Assembly (NCBI RefSeq): GCF_020881035.1
Contig: NZ_JAJITC010000001.1
Coordinates: 558,001 to 622,000, forward strand
Length of the DNA stretch: 64,000 nucleotides
Source: Paraburkholderia translucens
GTDB lineage: Bacteria > Pseudomonadota > Gammaproteobacteria > Burkholderiales > Burkholderiaceae
Direction of reading: 5' to 3'
In this document: in pieces, positions 43,723 to 53,699 of the stretch
Layout of the letters: every line of letters starts with the position of its first letter
Position numbering within the stretch: the first letter of the stretch is position 1
Position numbers and translations under genes: made by a program
Notes under the pieces: model-generated
The model's database searches: none
What the model was told of the DNA's origin: nothing
The model's input: the letters and a program-made list of their open reading frames with translations, nothing else

Positions 43723-43810
43723 GGTGCCTCCTTGTCAAAGGTTGGACGTCCAGGTGTTAGGTGTACCATCGTCTCGCGCGAGTGACTATTCCTCACAATG
43801 TTGACAGGCT

Positions 43811-44743
43811 ATGAAGCAGAACTTCACGGTCAGGCAGGGCGCGCTCGATGGTGTCGAGGTCTTCCTCAGCGTCGCCGAGCAGCGCAGTTTTCGCGGCGCC
43901 GCCGCGCAACTCGGCGTGACGCCGTCCGCCGTCAGTCAGGCGGTGCGTGTGCTCGAAGCCCGCATCGGCGCGACCCTGTTCATCCGCACTACGCGCAGCG
44001 TCGGTTTGACCGAGGCCGGCGAGCGCTTTCTGGCTCGCGCCAAGCCGGCTTTCGAGGAACTCGTCGCCGCTAGCGAGGTGGCGCGCGGACTGGGCGAACG
44101 ACCTTCCGGCCTGTTGCGTCTTTCCGTACCGCGTGCGGTCGTGCCGATCCTGCTGGAGCCGCTGATCGCGTCGTTCTGCAAGGCCAATCCCGAGGTCGAG
44201 GTGGAGGTCGCGGCGAGCAAGGAACTGATCGATCTCGCGACGGAAGGCTTCGACGCCGGCATCCGGCTGGGTCAGTTCGTCGCCGCCGACATGGTCGCGG
44301 TGCCGCTTTCGGCGCCGTTCCGCTTTGTCGTGGTAGGCAGTCCCGGCTATTTCGCGTCCCGCAGCCGCCCCGAGCACCTGGACGATCTGCGCGAGCATGC
44401 ATGCCTTCGCTGGCGGCGCTCCAGCGGCGCGCTCGCGTCGTGGACGTTCAACGTCAACGGCCAGCCGATAGAGATCGCGGTCTCCGGTCCTTTCATCGCT
44501 AGCGATTTTCCGGGCATGCTGGGCGCGGCGATCGAAGGCATTGGCCTTGCGCAGCTACCCGAGCCGATGGCCGCCGAGGGGTTGCGAACGGGAAAGCTGG
44601 TGCAGGTTCTGGATGCGTACGCGCCGATGGTCCCGGGCGTGTTTCTCTACTATCCGAGCCGCCGCCAGATCATGCCGAAGCTGCGTGCGTTCATCGATCA
44701 TGTGAAGAGCCGCACGATGCGATCGATGCCTATCGATAGTTGA
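43811..44743 (+). CDS. LysR-family transcription regulator
   Basis: 310-residue regulator. The N-terminal HTH includes GVEVFLSVAEQRSFRGAAAQLGVTPSAVSQAVRVLEARIGATLF, followed by the usual LysR substrate-binding domain (LRLSVPRAVVPILLEPLI, DAGIRLGQFVAADMVAVPL). The divergent membrane-protein gene is the likely target. The C-terminal end overlaps the convergent lipoprotein gene by 14 bases. Confidence 0.93.
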   Translation: MKQNFTVRQGALDGVEVFLSVAEQRSFRGAAAQLGVTPSAVSQAVRVLEARIGATLFIRTTRSVGLTEAGERFLARAKPAFEELVAASEVARGLGERPSGLLRLSVPRAVVPILLEPLIASFCKANPEVEVEVAASKELIDLATEGFDAGIRLGQFVAADMVAVPLSAPFRFVVVGSPGYFASRSRPEHLDDLREHACLRWRRSSGALASWTFNVNGQPIEIAVSGPFIASDFPGMLGAAIEGIGLAQLPEPMAAEGLRTGKLVQVLDAYAPMVPGVFLYYPSRRQIMPKLRAFIDHVKSRTMRSMPIDS

Positions 44744-44960
44744 CGAAGTTGATGATGTCGTTGAGGAACCACGGCAGAATCAGTTGCGTGTCGGGATAGC
44801 TGGTGCCGACGGTGAGTCTCGGTGGTTTCGATGCGGCGGCGGGAGCGTGCAGCATGTAGGTGTTCGAATCGTACGCCGTCTGAGGGTTCGCCGGCGACGA
44901 GGTCGAAGCGCAGCCGGCAGTGAGAACGACGAGAGCTGCTGCGAAGCAGAGTGACTTCAT
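44730..44960 (-). CDS. Small lipoprotein
   Basis: 76-residue protein. A signal with lipobox LTAGC leaves a mature part of about 59 residues rich in Ser, Pro and Ala, with the aromatic/aliphatic end ILPWFLNDIINFVNYR. No family recognised. It is convergent with and overlaps the LysR gene tail. It lies downstream of the ATP-grasp/transglutaminase cluster on the same strand, but 77 bases away, so co-transcription is possible. Confidence 0.65.
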   Translation of the reverse strand: MKSLCFAAALVVLTAGCASTSSPANPQTAYDSNTYMLHAPAAASKPPRLTVGTSYPDTQLILPWFLNDIINFVNYR

Positions 44961-45037
44961 GGCGGGGTGAACTCCGGCGACGTTTCCGACATTATGGCCG
45001 AACTACGTCGAATTCCGCGAATGGACCGCACCCGCCG

Positions 45038-45934
45038 TCACAACTCCAGCACCGTCACACCCACTTCCATCCGATGCGCGCCGCCGCCAAGAATCGTCCC
45101 GCGCAGCAGCGACACATCGCTGTAATCGCGCCCGATCGCAAGCGTCACATGATCGACATCGGCGAGCACGTCGTTGGTCGGATCGAGATCGATCCAGCCG
45201 CTCGCCGGACAATGCACCGACACCCACGCATGCGAGGCATCCGCGCCAATCAGCCGTGGCTGGCCCGGCGGCGGATCGTTGCGCAGATAGCCGCTCACGT
45301 AGCGCGCGGGCAAACCGAGCGAACGCAAACAGCCGATCATCACCTGCGCGAAATCCTGACACACGCCGCTCTTCAGCTCGAACGCGCGTTCGGCCGGCGT
45401 ATCGAACAGCGTTGCCGACGGCTTGTACGCGAAGTCCTCGTGAATCCGATGCATCAGATCGATCGCGCCCGCGACGAGCGGCCGGCCGCGCGTGAAGCTC
45501 GGCAACGCATAGGCGCGCAGCGCCGGCCGCAGCGTGATATTCGGCGACGCGAAACAATACTCCGCTTCCGGTCGGAACGCGCCGCCCACGCAAAAACGCA
45601 GTGCCTCGGCCACGCTTTCCCAGTCGGGAGTCGCCTCGGCATCGAGGTCGGTCCAACGCGGCGTCAGCGCGACCGTGGTTTCGCTGACGAGCTGCAGGCG
45701 CTCGTGCGGTGTATCGAGCGCGAAGTACAGCACGTCGTTGCCGAACGCGTCGATACGGCTATGCTGATACGACGGCTTCGGCTCGATCCGCTCGCTGCGC
45801 GAGATCACCCGCTGCCACGGGCACGCGAGCGGCCGGATCGTCGCCAGATGCTGCGCTGTTTCGACATACGTCGAGTAATGGTAAGTCGTGCGATGTGAGA
45901 CCGACAGCACGGTCGGCGCCTTCTTCATACCCAT
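45038..45934 (-). CDS. Transglutaminase-like protein (second cluster)
   Basis: 298-residue protein of the bacterial transglutaminase-like family. The N-terminal beta domain has VSHRTTYHYSTYVETAQHL. The catalytic Cys is in LKSGVCQDFAQVMIGCLRSLG, the His in ASHAWVSVHCP and the Asp in WIDLDPTND. It is a paralogue of the protein at 28371-29171. Its gene start overlaps the fused ATP-grasp/alpha-E gene by 10 bases, so it is translationally coupled. Last gene of the leftward operon. Confidence 0.88.
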   Translation of the reverse strand: MGMKKAPTVLSVSHRTTYHYSTYVETAQHLATIRPLACPWQRVISRSERIEPKPSYQHSRIDAFGNDVLYFALDTPHERLQLVSETTVALTPRWTDLDAEATPDWESVAEALRFCVGGAFRPEAEYCFASPNITLRPALRAYALPSFTRGRPLVAGAIDLMHRIHEDFAYKPSATLFDTPAERAFELKSGVCQDFAQVMIGCLRSLGLPARYVSGYLRNDPPPGQPRLIGADASHAWVSVHCPASGWIDLDPTNDVLADVDHVTLAIGRDYSDVSLLRGTILGGGAHRMEVGVTVLEL

Positions 45935-48546
45935 ACCTGCGAGGCGACCGTGGTTGCGTGACTGAAATAGCGCGCGCTGATCTCATGCGCGGCCGCGTTG
46001 GCCAAGCCGCCGATCTGATCGCACAGCGCGATCAGCGTGGCATGCGATCCGTTTTCGTCGACCTCGCACAGCGATTCGAGCGACGGCAGCATCTCGACGG
46101 GCGGCAGCAGCTCCGCAAACGGCCGATGCCGCAGGCTGCCCGCCGCGACGGCGATTTCGTCGAGCTTGTTGCGCAGCCGCTCGTACACGCCATAAATGCC
46201 GCGCGGATTGTGCGGTTCGATCACGAGCAGATCGAGCAGCGCGGGCACTTCGAATCGCCCCGGGTACAGCGATCGATACGTGAGCGTGCTGTCGAACATT
46301 TGCAGCAACAGATCGAAGCCGGCGGGCGTCGCGAGCTGGCCGTTCGCGGCGACGACGCGCATGAACGCGGCCATGCTCGCCACGCGTTCGATATGACGCC
46401 CGACGAACAGCAGCCGCCACGCTTCGTCGCGCGTCATGCGGTCACCCTGCGCGCCGCTGATTGCCGATAGCTGCACCGACAGATGCTCGAGCGCATTCGC
46501 AAGCGTCACGCGATCGTAACGATCGAACGCACTACCGCTATTCGTGCTGCCATTGCCCGCGCCCACGGCCGGCAGCAATACCTGCAACGCGTCTTCAAAG
46601 TCATTGCGCGCCGCGAGGATCATGCGCCAATGATCATTCGACAAGCGGCCACGCACCTCGCCGTTCGCGCGGGCCTGGCAATTCAGGTTCTGGCTGATGC
46701 TCACGCTCCCCGCGCTCCCGCCGAGATTCGCGACGAGCGCGCGCTCGAACGTCTGCGGCGACACCGGCGCGTGCGGCGCCGCCATGTCGCCCGCCTGCAC
46801 GAGGCCGCACCACGTCGCAAGTTCGAGCAGCGTCGCGAACATCGCATCGGCGTCGTTGCCTTCGAGCGAGCCGAGAATCAGCCGCAGCAGCCGCACGTTG
46901 TTTTCCGCGCGCTCGCCGTAGCGGCCCGCCCAGAACAGATTTTCCGCGGCGCGGCTCGACACCGTGCGATGCTTGCGCGTGAGGTCGGCGGGCTGCAGCG
47001 GCGAAGGCAGCAGCGTAAACGTCGAGGTCGGCTGGCTCGACAGCACCCATGTATCGACACTGCTGCCGCCGTACTGCATCGATACCGTGGTCTGCCGCTC
47101 GGCGGCCATGCGCGTGAAGCCGCCCGGCATCACGTGCCAGCCGCCGTTGACGTCGGCGATCGCATAGACGCGCAGCACCGACGCCCGGCCGCCGACCGTG
47201 CCCTCCTCGTAGCGCGGCGTGCAGGAAAAGCGCTGCTCCTGCTGGATCGTGAACGCGTCGGGCACCGCCTCGATGCGCTCGCGCCATGCCGCGAGCGGCT
47301 GCCTGCCGCGCTCGATGCCCGGCGGCGCGTCGCGTCCGGAGACCGGCCAGGTCGGCACGATGAACGCCTCGTCGAGATGCGCGAACGCATGCTCGCGCGC
47401 GGCTTGCTCGCCGCACCACCAGGTCGGCACGCCGGGCAGCAGCAATTCCGCGCCGAGCAAGGCCTCGGCGATTCCCGGCAAGAAACCGTGCAGCGCCGGC
47501 GATTCGGCGAATCCCGAGCCCGGCACGTTCGACACGATCACATTGCCTGCGCGCATCACCTGCAACAGCCCTGGCACGCCGATCGTCGAATCGGCGCGCA
47601 GTTCGACCGGGTCGCAGAACGCGTCGTCGAGACGGCGCAGTACGACGTGCACGCGTTCGAGCCCGGCCAGGGTCTTCAGATAGAGCCTGTCGCCCCGCAC
47701 GGTCAGATCCTTGCCTTCGACGAGCGTGACACCGAGATAGCGCGCAAGGAACACGTGCTCGAAATAAGTTTCGCTATACGGCCCCGGCGTGAGCAGCGCG
47801 ATATGCGGCGACGCGTCGGCGCTTTCACCGTCGCGCATCGTCGCATGGGCGGCCTGCACGTGTGTGGCGATCAGTTGCGAATAGAGCGGCGCGAGGCGGC
47901 TCACGCGCAGCGAGCGGAATGGCTCGGCGAGCAGCGTCGAGATGATCAGGCGGTTCTCGAGCGCGTAGCCGAGGCCGGACGGCGCCTCGGTGCGATGCGC
48001 GATCACGCTCCACTCGCCGCCCGGCGTGCGCGCGAGATCGAGCGCGACGACCTGCAGATACTGGCCACCCGGCGGCGTGAAGCCCTTCACCGAGCGCAGA
48101 TAGCCCGGATGACCGAACACCAGCGCGGGCGGCAGTTGCCCACGTTCGAGCAGGGTCTGCGGTCCGTAGATATCGGCGACGATCGCGTTGAGCAGATGCG
48201 CGCGCTGCGCGACGCCGCGCTCGATTTGCGCCCACTCGGCCTCGCTGATCAGGAACGGCAGCAGGTCGAGCGCCCAGGGCCGCGACTTGCCGTTGTCCGC
48301 GTAGACGTTGTAGCTGATGTCGTTGTCGCGGATCTGCTGCGCGATCGACGCGTGATGGTCCGCGAGCCGCGCGACGCCGCCTTCGCCAAGCAGCGCGAAG
48401 AACTGCCGCCACGGTTCGCGCAGCGCGCCGGAGGCGTCGCGCAACTCGTCCCAATGTCCGTCATGACCCGGCAGCAACCGCAACATGGACGAAGCGTCCG
48501 CCGGCAGCGCGGACGCTTCAAAGGGCAAAGTCGATTGAAAGGCCAA
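45925..48546 (-). CDS. Fused circularly permuted ATP-grasp and alpha-E protein
   Basis: 873-residue fusion of the two proteins that are separate at 29184-31703. The ATP-grasp part, about 1-500, has GLGYALENRLIISTLLAEPF, LLTPGPYSETYFEHVFLARY and VTLVEGKDLTVRGDRLYLK. The alpha-E part begins near residue 525 with RAAENLFWAGRYGERAENNV and repeats HIERVASMAAFM later. The fusion shows that both act in one reaction, probably peptide-bond formation on an unknown target. It lies 29 bases after the large transglutaminase/DUF2126 gene and overlaps the following transglutaminase gene by 10 bases. Confidence 0.9.
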   Translation of the reverse strand: MAFQSTLPFEASALPADASSMLRLLPGHDGHWDELRDASGALREPWRQFFALLGEGGVARLADHHASIAQQIRDNDISYNVYADNGKSRPWALDLLPFLISEAEWAQIERGVAQRAHLLNAIVADIYGPQTLLERGQLPPALVFGHPGYLRSVKGFTPPGGQYLQVVALDLARTPGGEWSVIAHRTEAPSGLGYALENRLIISTLLAEPFRSLRVSRLAPLYSQLIATHVQAAHATMRDGESADASPHIALLTPGPYSETYFEHVFLARYLGVTLVEGKDLTVRGDRLYLKTLAGLERVHVVLRRLDDAFCDPVELRADSTIGVPGLLQVMRAGNVIVSNVPGSGFAESPALHGFLPGIAEALLGAELLLPGVPTWWCGEQAAREHAFAHLDEAFIVPTWPVSGRDAPPGIERGRQPLAAWRERIEAVPDAFTIQQEQRFSCTPRYEEGTVGGRASVLRVYAIADVNGGWHVMPGGFTRMAAERQTTVSMQYGGSSVDTWVLSSQPTSTFTLLPSPLQPADLTRKHRTVSSRAAENLFWAGRYGERAENNVRLLRLILGSLEGNDADAMFATLLELATWCGLVQAGDMAAPHAPVSPQTFERALVANLGGSAGSVSISQNLNCQARANGEVRGRLSNDHWRMILAARNDFEDALQVLLPAVGAGNGSTNSGSAFDRYDRVTLANALEHLSVQLSAISGAQGDRMTRDEAWRLLFVGRHIERVASMAAFMRVVAANGQLATPAGFDLLLQMFDSTLTYRSLYPGRFEVPALLDLLVIEPHNPRGIYGVYERLRNKLDEIAVAAGSLRHRPFAELLPPVEMLPSLESLCEVDENGSHATLIALCDQIGGLANAAAHEISARYFSHATTVASQVWV

Positions 48547-48575
48547 GATCGTGTGGTGTCAGCGATGCATGTTGT

Positions 48576-51500
48576 TCAACTGTGCCGCAAATCGAGCGTG
48601 AACGGAAACTCGAGACTGCGCTGCGGCGTGCCCACGGCGAGCGGCCCCGGCGTATGGCCCGACGCGAAGAAACGCGCGCGCCGCCGGCTTTCCGCCTCGT
48701 AGGCGTTGACCGGGAAGGTCTGATAGTTGCGCCCGCCCGGATGAGCGACATGATACTGGCACCCGCCGAGCGAGCGGCCGCTCCAGGTGTCGACGAGGTC
48801 GAACGTGAGCGGCGCATGCACGCCGATCGTCGGATGCAGCGCCGACGCCTGCGACCACGCGCGAAAACGCACGCCGGCCACGTACTCGCTGACACGGCCG
48901 GTGGGCTGCAACGGCACCGGCACACCGTTGACGCTCAGCACGTGGCGATTGCCGTTCAAGCCCAGCGCACGCACCTCCAGCCGCTCGACCGATGAATCGA
49001 CATAACGCACCGTGCCGCCCGCGGCGCCCTCCTCGCCCATCACGTGCCACGGTTCGAGTGCATTGCGAATCGTCAGATCGATGCCGCTCAGTGTCATCTC
49101 GCCGACGAGCGGAAAGCGGAATTCGAAGTGCGGCGCGAACCACGCGCTGTCGAATGCGAAGCCCGCTTCGCGCAGCTCGGCGAGCACGTCGTCGAAATCC
49201 ATTTTCACGAAGGTGCCGAGCAGGAAGCGGTCGTGCAGCTCCGTGCCCCAACGCGTGAGGCGCTGCGTGTACGGCGTGCGCCAGAATCGCGCGACCAGTG
49301 CGCGCAGCAGCAGTTGCTGCACCAGACTCATGCGTGCATGCGGCGGCATCTCGAAGCCGCGCAGTTCCAGCAGGCCGAGGCGGCCGGCCGGCCCGTCGGG
49401 CGAATAGAGCTTGTCGATGCAGAACTCGGCGCGGTGCGTGTTGCCGGTCACGTCGATCAGGATGTTGCGCAGCGCCCGATCGATCATCCAGGGCGGCAGG
49501 TTGCCGCTGTCGCGGCCGCCGAGCAGATCAACTTGCCGTTGCAGTTCGGCGAGCGCGATTTCAAGTTCGTAGACCTGATCGTTGCGGGCTTCGTCGACAC
49601 GTGGCGCCTGGCTCGTCGGCCCGATGAACAGCCCCGAGAACAGATACGACAGAGACGGATGGTTGTGCCAATACGCGATCAGGCTCGCGAGCAGATCGGG
49701 CCGCCGCAGGAACGGGCTGTCGGCCGGTGTCGCGCCGCCGAGCACGAAGTGATTGCCGCCGCCGGTGCCGGTGTGGCGCCCGTCGAGCATGAATTTCTCG
49801 CTGCTCAGGTAGCTGTGCGCCGCCGACTGGTACAGGTACTCGGTGTGATCGACGAGCTCGTCCCAGTTCGCGGCCGGATGAATGTTGACTTCGATCACGC
49901 CGGGGTCCGGCGTGAGCTGCAGCACTTTCAGGCGCGCGTCGCGAGGCGGCGGATAGCCTTCGAGCACGATCTGCATCTTCAGTTCATCGGCCGTCGCTTC
50001 GACCGCGGCGAGCAGGTCGAGATAATCGTCGAGATCAGTCAGCGGCGGCATGAACACGTGCAGCAGCGTGCGGCCGCTGCCGAACGAATGTGCCTCGGCT
50101 GTGGGGCCTGCCGCGCGTTTCGGGTCGCGCGCCTCGACGCACACCGCCGTGCGCAACGTGTCCTTCGACGACTGCCCACGTGCCGGCGCCGACTCGTCAT
50201 GGCGCGGCGGCGCATATGCGAGCACCCCGCCGTGAGGCATTCCGCTCAGCAGATCGGCGGCCGACAGCGATAGCGCGGCCGCCTGCCGTGCGCTGGCCGC
50301 TTCGTCAGCGATCTGCCGGCCCTCGCGCCCGCCCTCGTACTGAACGCGCAACTGCGCGGCCGTACGCAGCGGCTGCGGCGGCGCGAACGGATCGTGCGCA
50401 TGCTGATACGGATAGTCGGTCTTCGACACCCACGGCAGCGAATCGAGCGGCAGCCGGTAGCCCATCGGCGAATCGCCGGGGATCAGATACATGCGTTCAT
50501 CGCGGAAGAACCAGCGGCCCGTGATCCACGTTGGTGCGATGCCGGGCGCGCCGCGCTCGCGGCCGATCGGCAACACATAGCCCGACGGGCTCGCGAGCCC
50601 CGCGTCGAACACGCGCCGCAGCCGCACGCGTTCGAGTTCGTCGTCGAGGCGCGCGTCGAACGGATCGACGTTGACCGGCAGACGGCGCTCGCGCCACAGG
50701 TAGTACCAGGCGTCTTCGTAGCCGGGCTGAATGCAGTCCGCGTCGAGAGACAGCTTTGCGGCCAGATGCGCGATGAAGCGTTGCGCGTCCCCGGCCGTGT
50801 AGCGGCCCGGCTCGCGTTCGTCGGCGAACAGCGCCGGGTTGTGCCAGCACGGCTCGCCGTCGGCGCGCCAGTACAGCGACATCGCCCAGCGCGGCAGTTG
50901 CTCGCCCGGATACCACTTGCCCTGGCCGGTATGCAGGAAGCCGTTCGCGCCGTAGCGCTGGCGCAGCCGGTCCATCAGCGCGACCGCATAGCCGCGCTTG
51001 GTCGGTCCGAGCGCATCGGTGTTCCATTCGGCGGCGTCGCGATCGCGCACCGACACGAAGGTCGGCTCGCCGCCCATCGTCAGTCGCACATCCATCTCGG
51101 CGAGGTCGTCGTCGACTCGCGCGCCCATCTTCAGCACCTCGCCCCATGCGGCTTCGCTATACGGCTTCGTGACGCGCGGCGACTCCAGCAAGCGTTCGAT
51201 CGACATTTCGTGCTCGAACTCGACCTCGCATTCGTCGACCGCGCCCGAGATCGGCGCCGCGCTGCCCGGCTCCGGCGTACAAGCAACCGGAATATGCCCT
51301 TCGCCCGCGAGCAGCCCCGAGGTCGGATCGAGCCCGATCCAGCCCGCGCCGGGCAGATAGACCTCGCACCACGCGTGCAGGTCGGTGAAGTCGACCTCGG
51401 TGCCGCTCGGGCCGTCGATCGATCTGACGTCGGGCGCAAGCTGTAGCAGATAGCCGGACACGAAGCGCGCGGCGAAGCCGAGTTGCCGCAGCGTCTCCAC

Positions 51501-52061
51501 GAGCAGCCAGCCCGAATCGCGGCACGAGCCCGAGGCGTTGGTCAAGGTCTCCTCTGGCGTCTGCACGCCCGGCTCCATGCGGATCAGATAGCGGACCTCG
51601 CGTTGCAGCCGCTGGTTCAGCGCGACGAGAAAGTTCGCGGTGCCGGCCGGCGTGCGGTCGATGCTCGCGACGAACTCCGCAAAGCGCGGCGTCATCGGCC
51701 GCTTCACGCAGTAAGGCGCGAGCTCGGCCGCCAGTTCCGGCGCGTACTCGAACGGAAACTGCTCCGCCGACGGTTCGAGAAAGAAGTCGAACGGGTTGTA
51801 GACGGCCATTTCGGCGACCAGATCGACACTCACCTTGAACTCGCGCGTCGGCTCGGGAAATACGAGCCGCGCCTGGTAGTTGGCGAACGCGTCCTGCTGC
51901 CAGTTGATAAAGTGCCTCGCGGGCTCGACGCGCATCGAGTACGACAGGATCGGCGTACGACAATGCGGCGCGGGCCGTAGCCGCACGACCTGAGGCGAAA
52001 GCGACACCAGCCTGTCGTAGCGGTAATGAGTAACGTGATGCAACGCGACGCGTATGGACAC
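48576..52061 (-). CDS. Large transglutaminase-like/DUF2126 protein
   Basis: 1161-residue protein. Residues about 1-290 are a transglutaminase-like domain with SIRVALHHVTHYRYDRLVSL, the catalytic Cys in ASGSCRDSGWLLVE, the His in TDLHAWCEVYLP and the Asp in WIGLDPTSG. The remaining 850 residues are the DUF2126 region (VRLTMGGEPTFVSVRDRDAA, GRHTGTGGGNHFVLGGATPA, LRGFEMPPHARMSLVQQLLL). The start is the GTG at 52061, preceded by GAGGAG about eight bases upstream. First gene of the second cluster. The part after residue 300 has no assigned activity, but the strongly conserved GTGGGNH and ELRGFEMPPH motifs suggest an enzyme. Confidence 0.9.
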   Translation of the reverse strand: MSIRVALHHVTHYRYDRLVSLSPQVVRLRPAPHCRTPILSYSMRVEPARHFINWQQDAFANYQARLVFPEPTREFKVSVDLVAEMAVYNPFDFFLEPSAEQFPFEYAPELAAELAPYCVKRPMTPRFAEFVASIDRTPAGTANFLVALNQRLQREVRYLIRMEPGVQTPEETLTNASGSCRDSGWLLVETLRQLGFAARFVSGYLLQLAPDVRSIDGPSGTEVDFTDLHAWCEVYLPGAGWIGLDPTSGLLAGEGHIPVACTPEPGSAAPISGAVDECEVEFEHEMSIERLLESPRVTKPYSEAAWGEVLKMGARVDDDLAEMDVRLTMGGEPTFVSVRDRDAAEWNTDALGPTKRGYAVALMDRLRQRYGANGFLHTGQGKWYPGEQLPRWAMSLYWRADGEPCWHNPALFADEREPGRYTAGDAQRFIAHLAAKLSLDADCIQPGYEDAWYYLWRERRLPVNVDPFDARLDDELERVRLRRVFDAGLASPSGYVLPIGRERGAPGIAPTWITGRWFFRDERMYLIPGDSPMGYRLPLDSLPWVSKTDYPYQHAHDPFAPPQPLRTAAQLRVQYEGGREGRQIADEAASARQAAALSLSAADLLSGMPHGGVLAYAPPRHDESAPARGQSSKDTLRTAVCVEARDPKRAAGPTAEAHSFGSGRTLLHVFMPPLTDLDDYLDLLAAVEATADELKMQIVLEGYPPPRDARLKVLQLTPDPGVIEVNIHPAANWDELVDHTEYLYQSAAHSYLSSEKFMLDGRHTGTGGGNHFVLGGATPADSPFLRRPDLLASLIAYWHNHPSLSYLFSGLFIGPTSQAPRVDEARNDQVYELEIALAELQRQVDLLGGRDSGNLPPWMIDRALRNILIDVTGNTHRAEFCIDKLYSPDGPAGRLGLLELRGFEMPPHARMSLVQQLLLRALVARFWRTPYTQRLTRWGTELHDRFLLGTFVKMDFDDVLAELREAGFAFDSAWFAPHFEFRFPLVGEMTLSGIDLTIRNALEPWHVMGEEGAAGGTVRYVDSSVERLEVRALGLNGNRHVLSVNGVPVPLQPTGRVSEYVAGVRFRAWSQASALHPTIGVHAPLTFDLVDTWSGRSLGGCQYHVAHPGGRNYQTFPVNAYEAESRRRARFFASGHTPGPLAVGTPQRSLEFPFTLDLRHS

Positions 52062-52375
52062 TCCGGACTCCTCGACGAAAGGGGCAGCCCGCCAAAAAAG
52101 CAAGCTCTATGCCGTTGTTGGACAAACTCGAATGAACCGCCTGATGTTGCCTGACCTGCGTGTGCGTTTTGCGTACCGCTCACCTTCCCGCTGGTCCGCG
52201 CCGAAGCATGCACCAAAACGGAGCAGCGCCGTTGCACGAACATGACCGTACTGTGCGTTAAAGCGGTGAGGTCTGGCAATCCCGGCATGAAGATTGCGGC
52301 CCGCTTTCGCCGACTGGCGCGCTGACTACGGCGCTCAACATGACTCGTCACAACACTCATCACGAGGCCCGCCCG
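52062..52375. other. Intergenic promoter region of two divergent genes
   Basis: 314 bases between the DUF2126 gene and the zinc-ribbon metallopeptidase gene. No coding frame seen. It should hold divergent promoters, so the two transcripts may be controlled together. Confidence 0.5.
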
Positions 52376-53494
52376 ATGAAAATCTTTCACTGCAATCGCT
52401 GCGCGCAACTCCTGTTCTATGAGAACGTCCGCTGCGAGCGCTGCGACTCGCTGCTCGGCTATGTGCCTGAACAGCGGGAAATCAGCGCCTTCGAAGACGC
52501 TGGCGACGGCTGCTGGCGCAGCCTGCACCCCGAGGCGAACGGCGCGCTGTTCCGGCAATGCCACAACTACGCGGTCGAGAATGTCTGCAATTGGATGATT
52601 CCCGCCGATTCGCCCGACACGCTGTGCCGGTCCTGCCAGCTGACCCGCACGATTCCGAACCTGAGCGAACCGGAAAACCGGCTCTACTGGTACCGGCTCG
52701 AAGTGGCGAAACGGCGTCTGCTCTACACGCTGGCCGGGCTTGACCTCGACGTGCCATCGCGCGAAGCGGACCCCGAGCACGGTCTCGCCTTCGAATTTCT
52801 CGCCGACGGCAGCGACGGCGAGCGCGTCATGACCGGTCACGACAACGGACTGATCACGCTGAACATCGCCGAGGCCGACGACGCGCATCGCGAGAAGGTC
52901 CGCACCGCGATGGGCGAACCATACCGCACGCTGCTCGGCCACTTCCGCCATGAGACGGGCCACTACTTCTTCAGCCAGCTGATCGAAACCGAGCCGCGCT
53001 GGCTCGAACCGTTTCGCGGGCTGTTCGGCGACGAGCGGGCCGATTACGGCGAAGCGCTCGAAGCCTACTATCGCGAGGGCGCGCCGGCCGACTGGCAGGC
53101 ATCGTACATCAGTGCGTACGCGACGATGCATCCGTGGGAAGACTGGGCGGAGACCTGGGCGCACTACCTGTTGATCGTCGATGTGCTCGATACCTCGACG
53201 TCGTACGGGCTCGCGCTGGTGCCCGACGATCCGCGCGAGCCGACGCTGACCGACCGCACGCCGGTCGAGGATGCGAGCTTCGGCAATCTGATGAAGCGCT
53301 GGTTTCCGCTGACGTACGCGCTGAACAGTCTGAACCGCAGTCTCGGCATGCCCGACGGCTATCCGTTCACGCTCGCCGCGCCGGTGGTCGAGAAGCTGCG
53401 CTTCGTGCATCGCGTGATCGCGGCGGCGGGAGACAGGAGCGCAGGGAAACGCTCGCCATCGGCCCACCAGCAAAGCCCTGCGCAAGCTCAGTAA
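52376..53494 (+). CDS. Zinc-ribbon putative metallopeptidase (COG4307 type)
   Basis: 372-residue protein. The N-terminal zinc ribbon has CNRC (residues 6-9) and CERC (20-23), and a second Cys set (CHNY...CNW, CRSC) follows near 60-85. The catalytic motif HETGH in GHFRHETGHYFFSQLIE fits the HExxH zinc-protease signature, and a later Asp/Glu-rich EALEAYYREG segment could give the third ligand. Proteins of this family occur beside transglutaminase/ATP-grasp clusters, as here, divergent from the DUF2126 gene. I chose the ATG at 52376 (MKIFHC). The end is a low-complexity tail. The role as a protease that trims the cluster's product is a guess. Confidence 0.82.
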   Translation: MKIFHCNRCAQLLFYENVRCERCDSLLGYVPEQREISAFEDAGDGCWRSLHPEANGALFRQCHNYAVENVCNWMIPADSPDTLCRSCQLTRTIPNLSEPENRLYWYRLEVAKRRLLYTLAGLDLDVPSREADPEHGLAFEFLADGSDGERVMTGHDNGLITLNIAEADDAHREKVRTAMGEPYRTLLGHFRHETGHYFFSQLIETEPRWLEPFRGLFGDERADYGEALEAYYREGAPADWQASYISAYATMHPWEDWAETWAHYLLIVDVLDTSTSYGLALVPDDPREPTLTDRTPVEDASFGNLMKRWFPLTYALNSLNRSLGMPDGYPFTLAAPVVEKLRFVHRVIAAAGDRSAGKRSPSAHQQSPAQAQ

Positions 53495-53699
53495 GCCACG
53501 TAAGACCCCGTCCCGCCCGGCGTTGCCTGCTGCGCGATAACGGGCGTGTGTCAGCTACCGCACGGACGCAACCCGCCTGAAGCCTCAAATTTCCGCCAAC
53601 CGCGGATTCGCACCGGGTAGCCCGTATGGCGAACGGTGCCGATCGATACCACAAGGACAGCGGCGACACGAACCACTTGAGACCAGCCTGAGCGACGCC

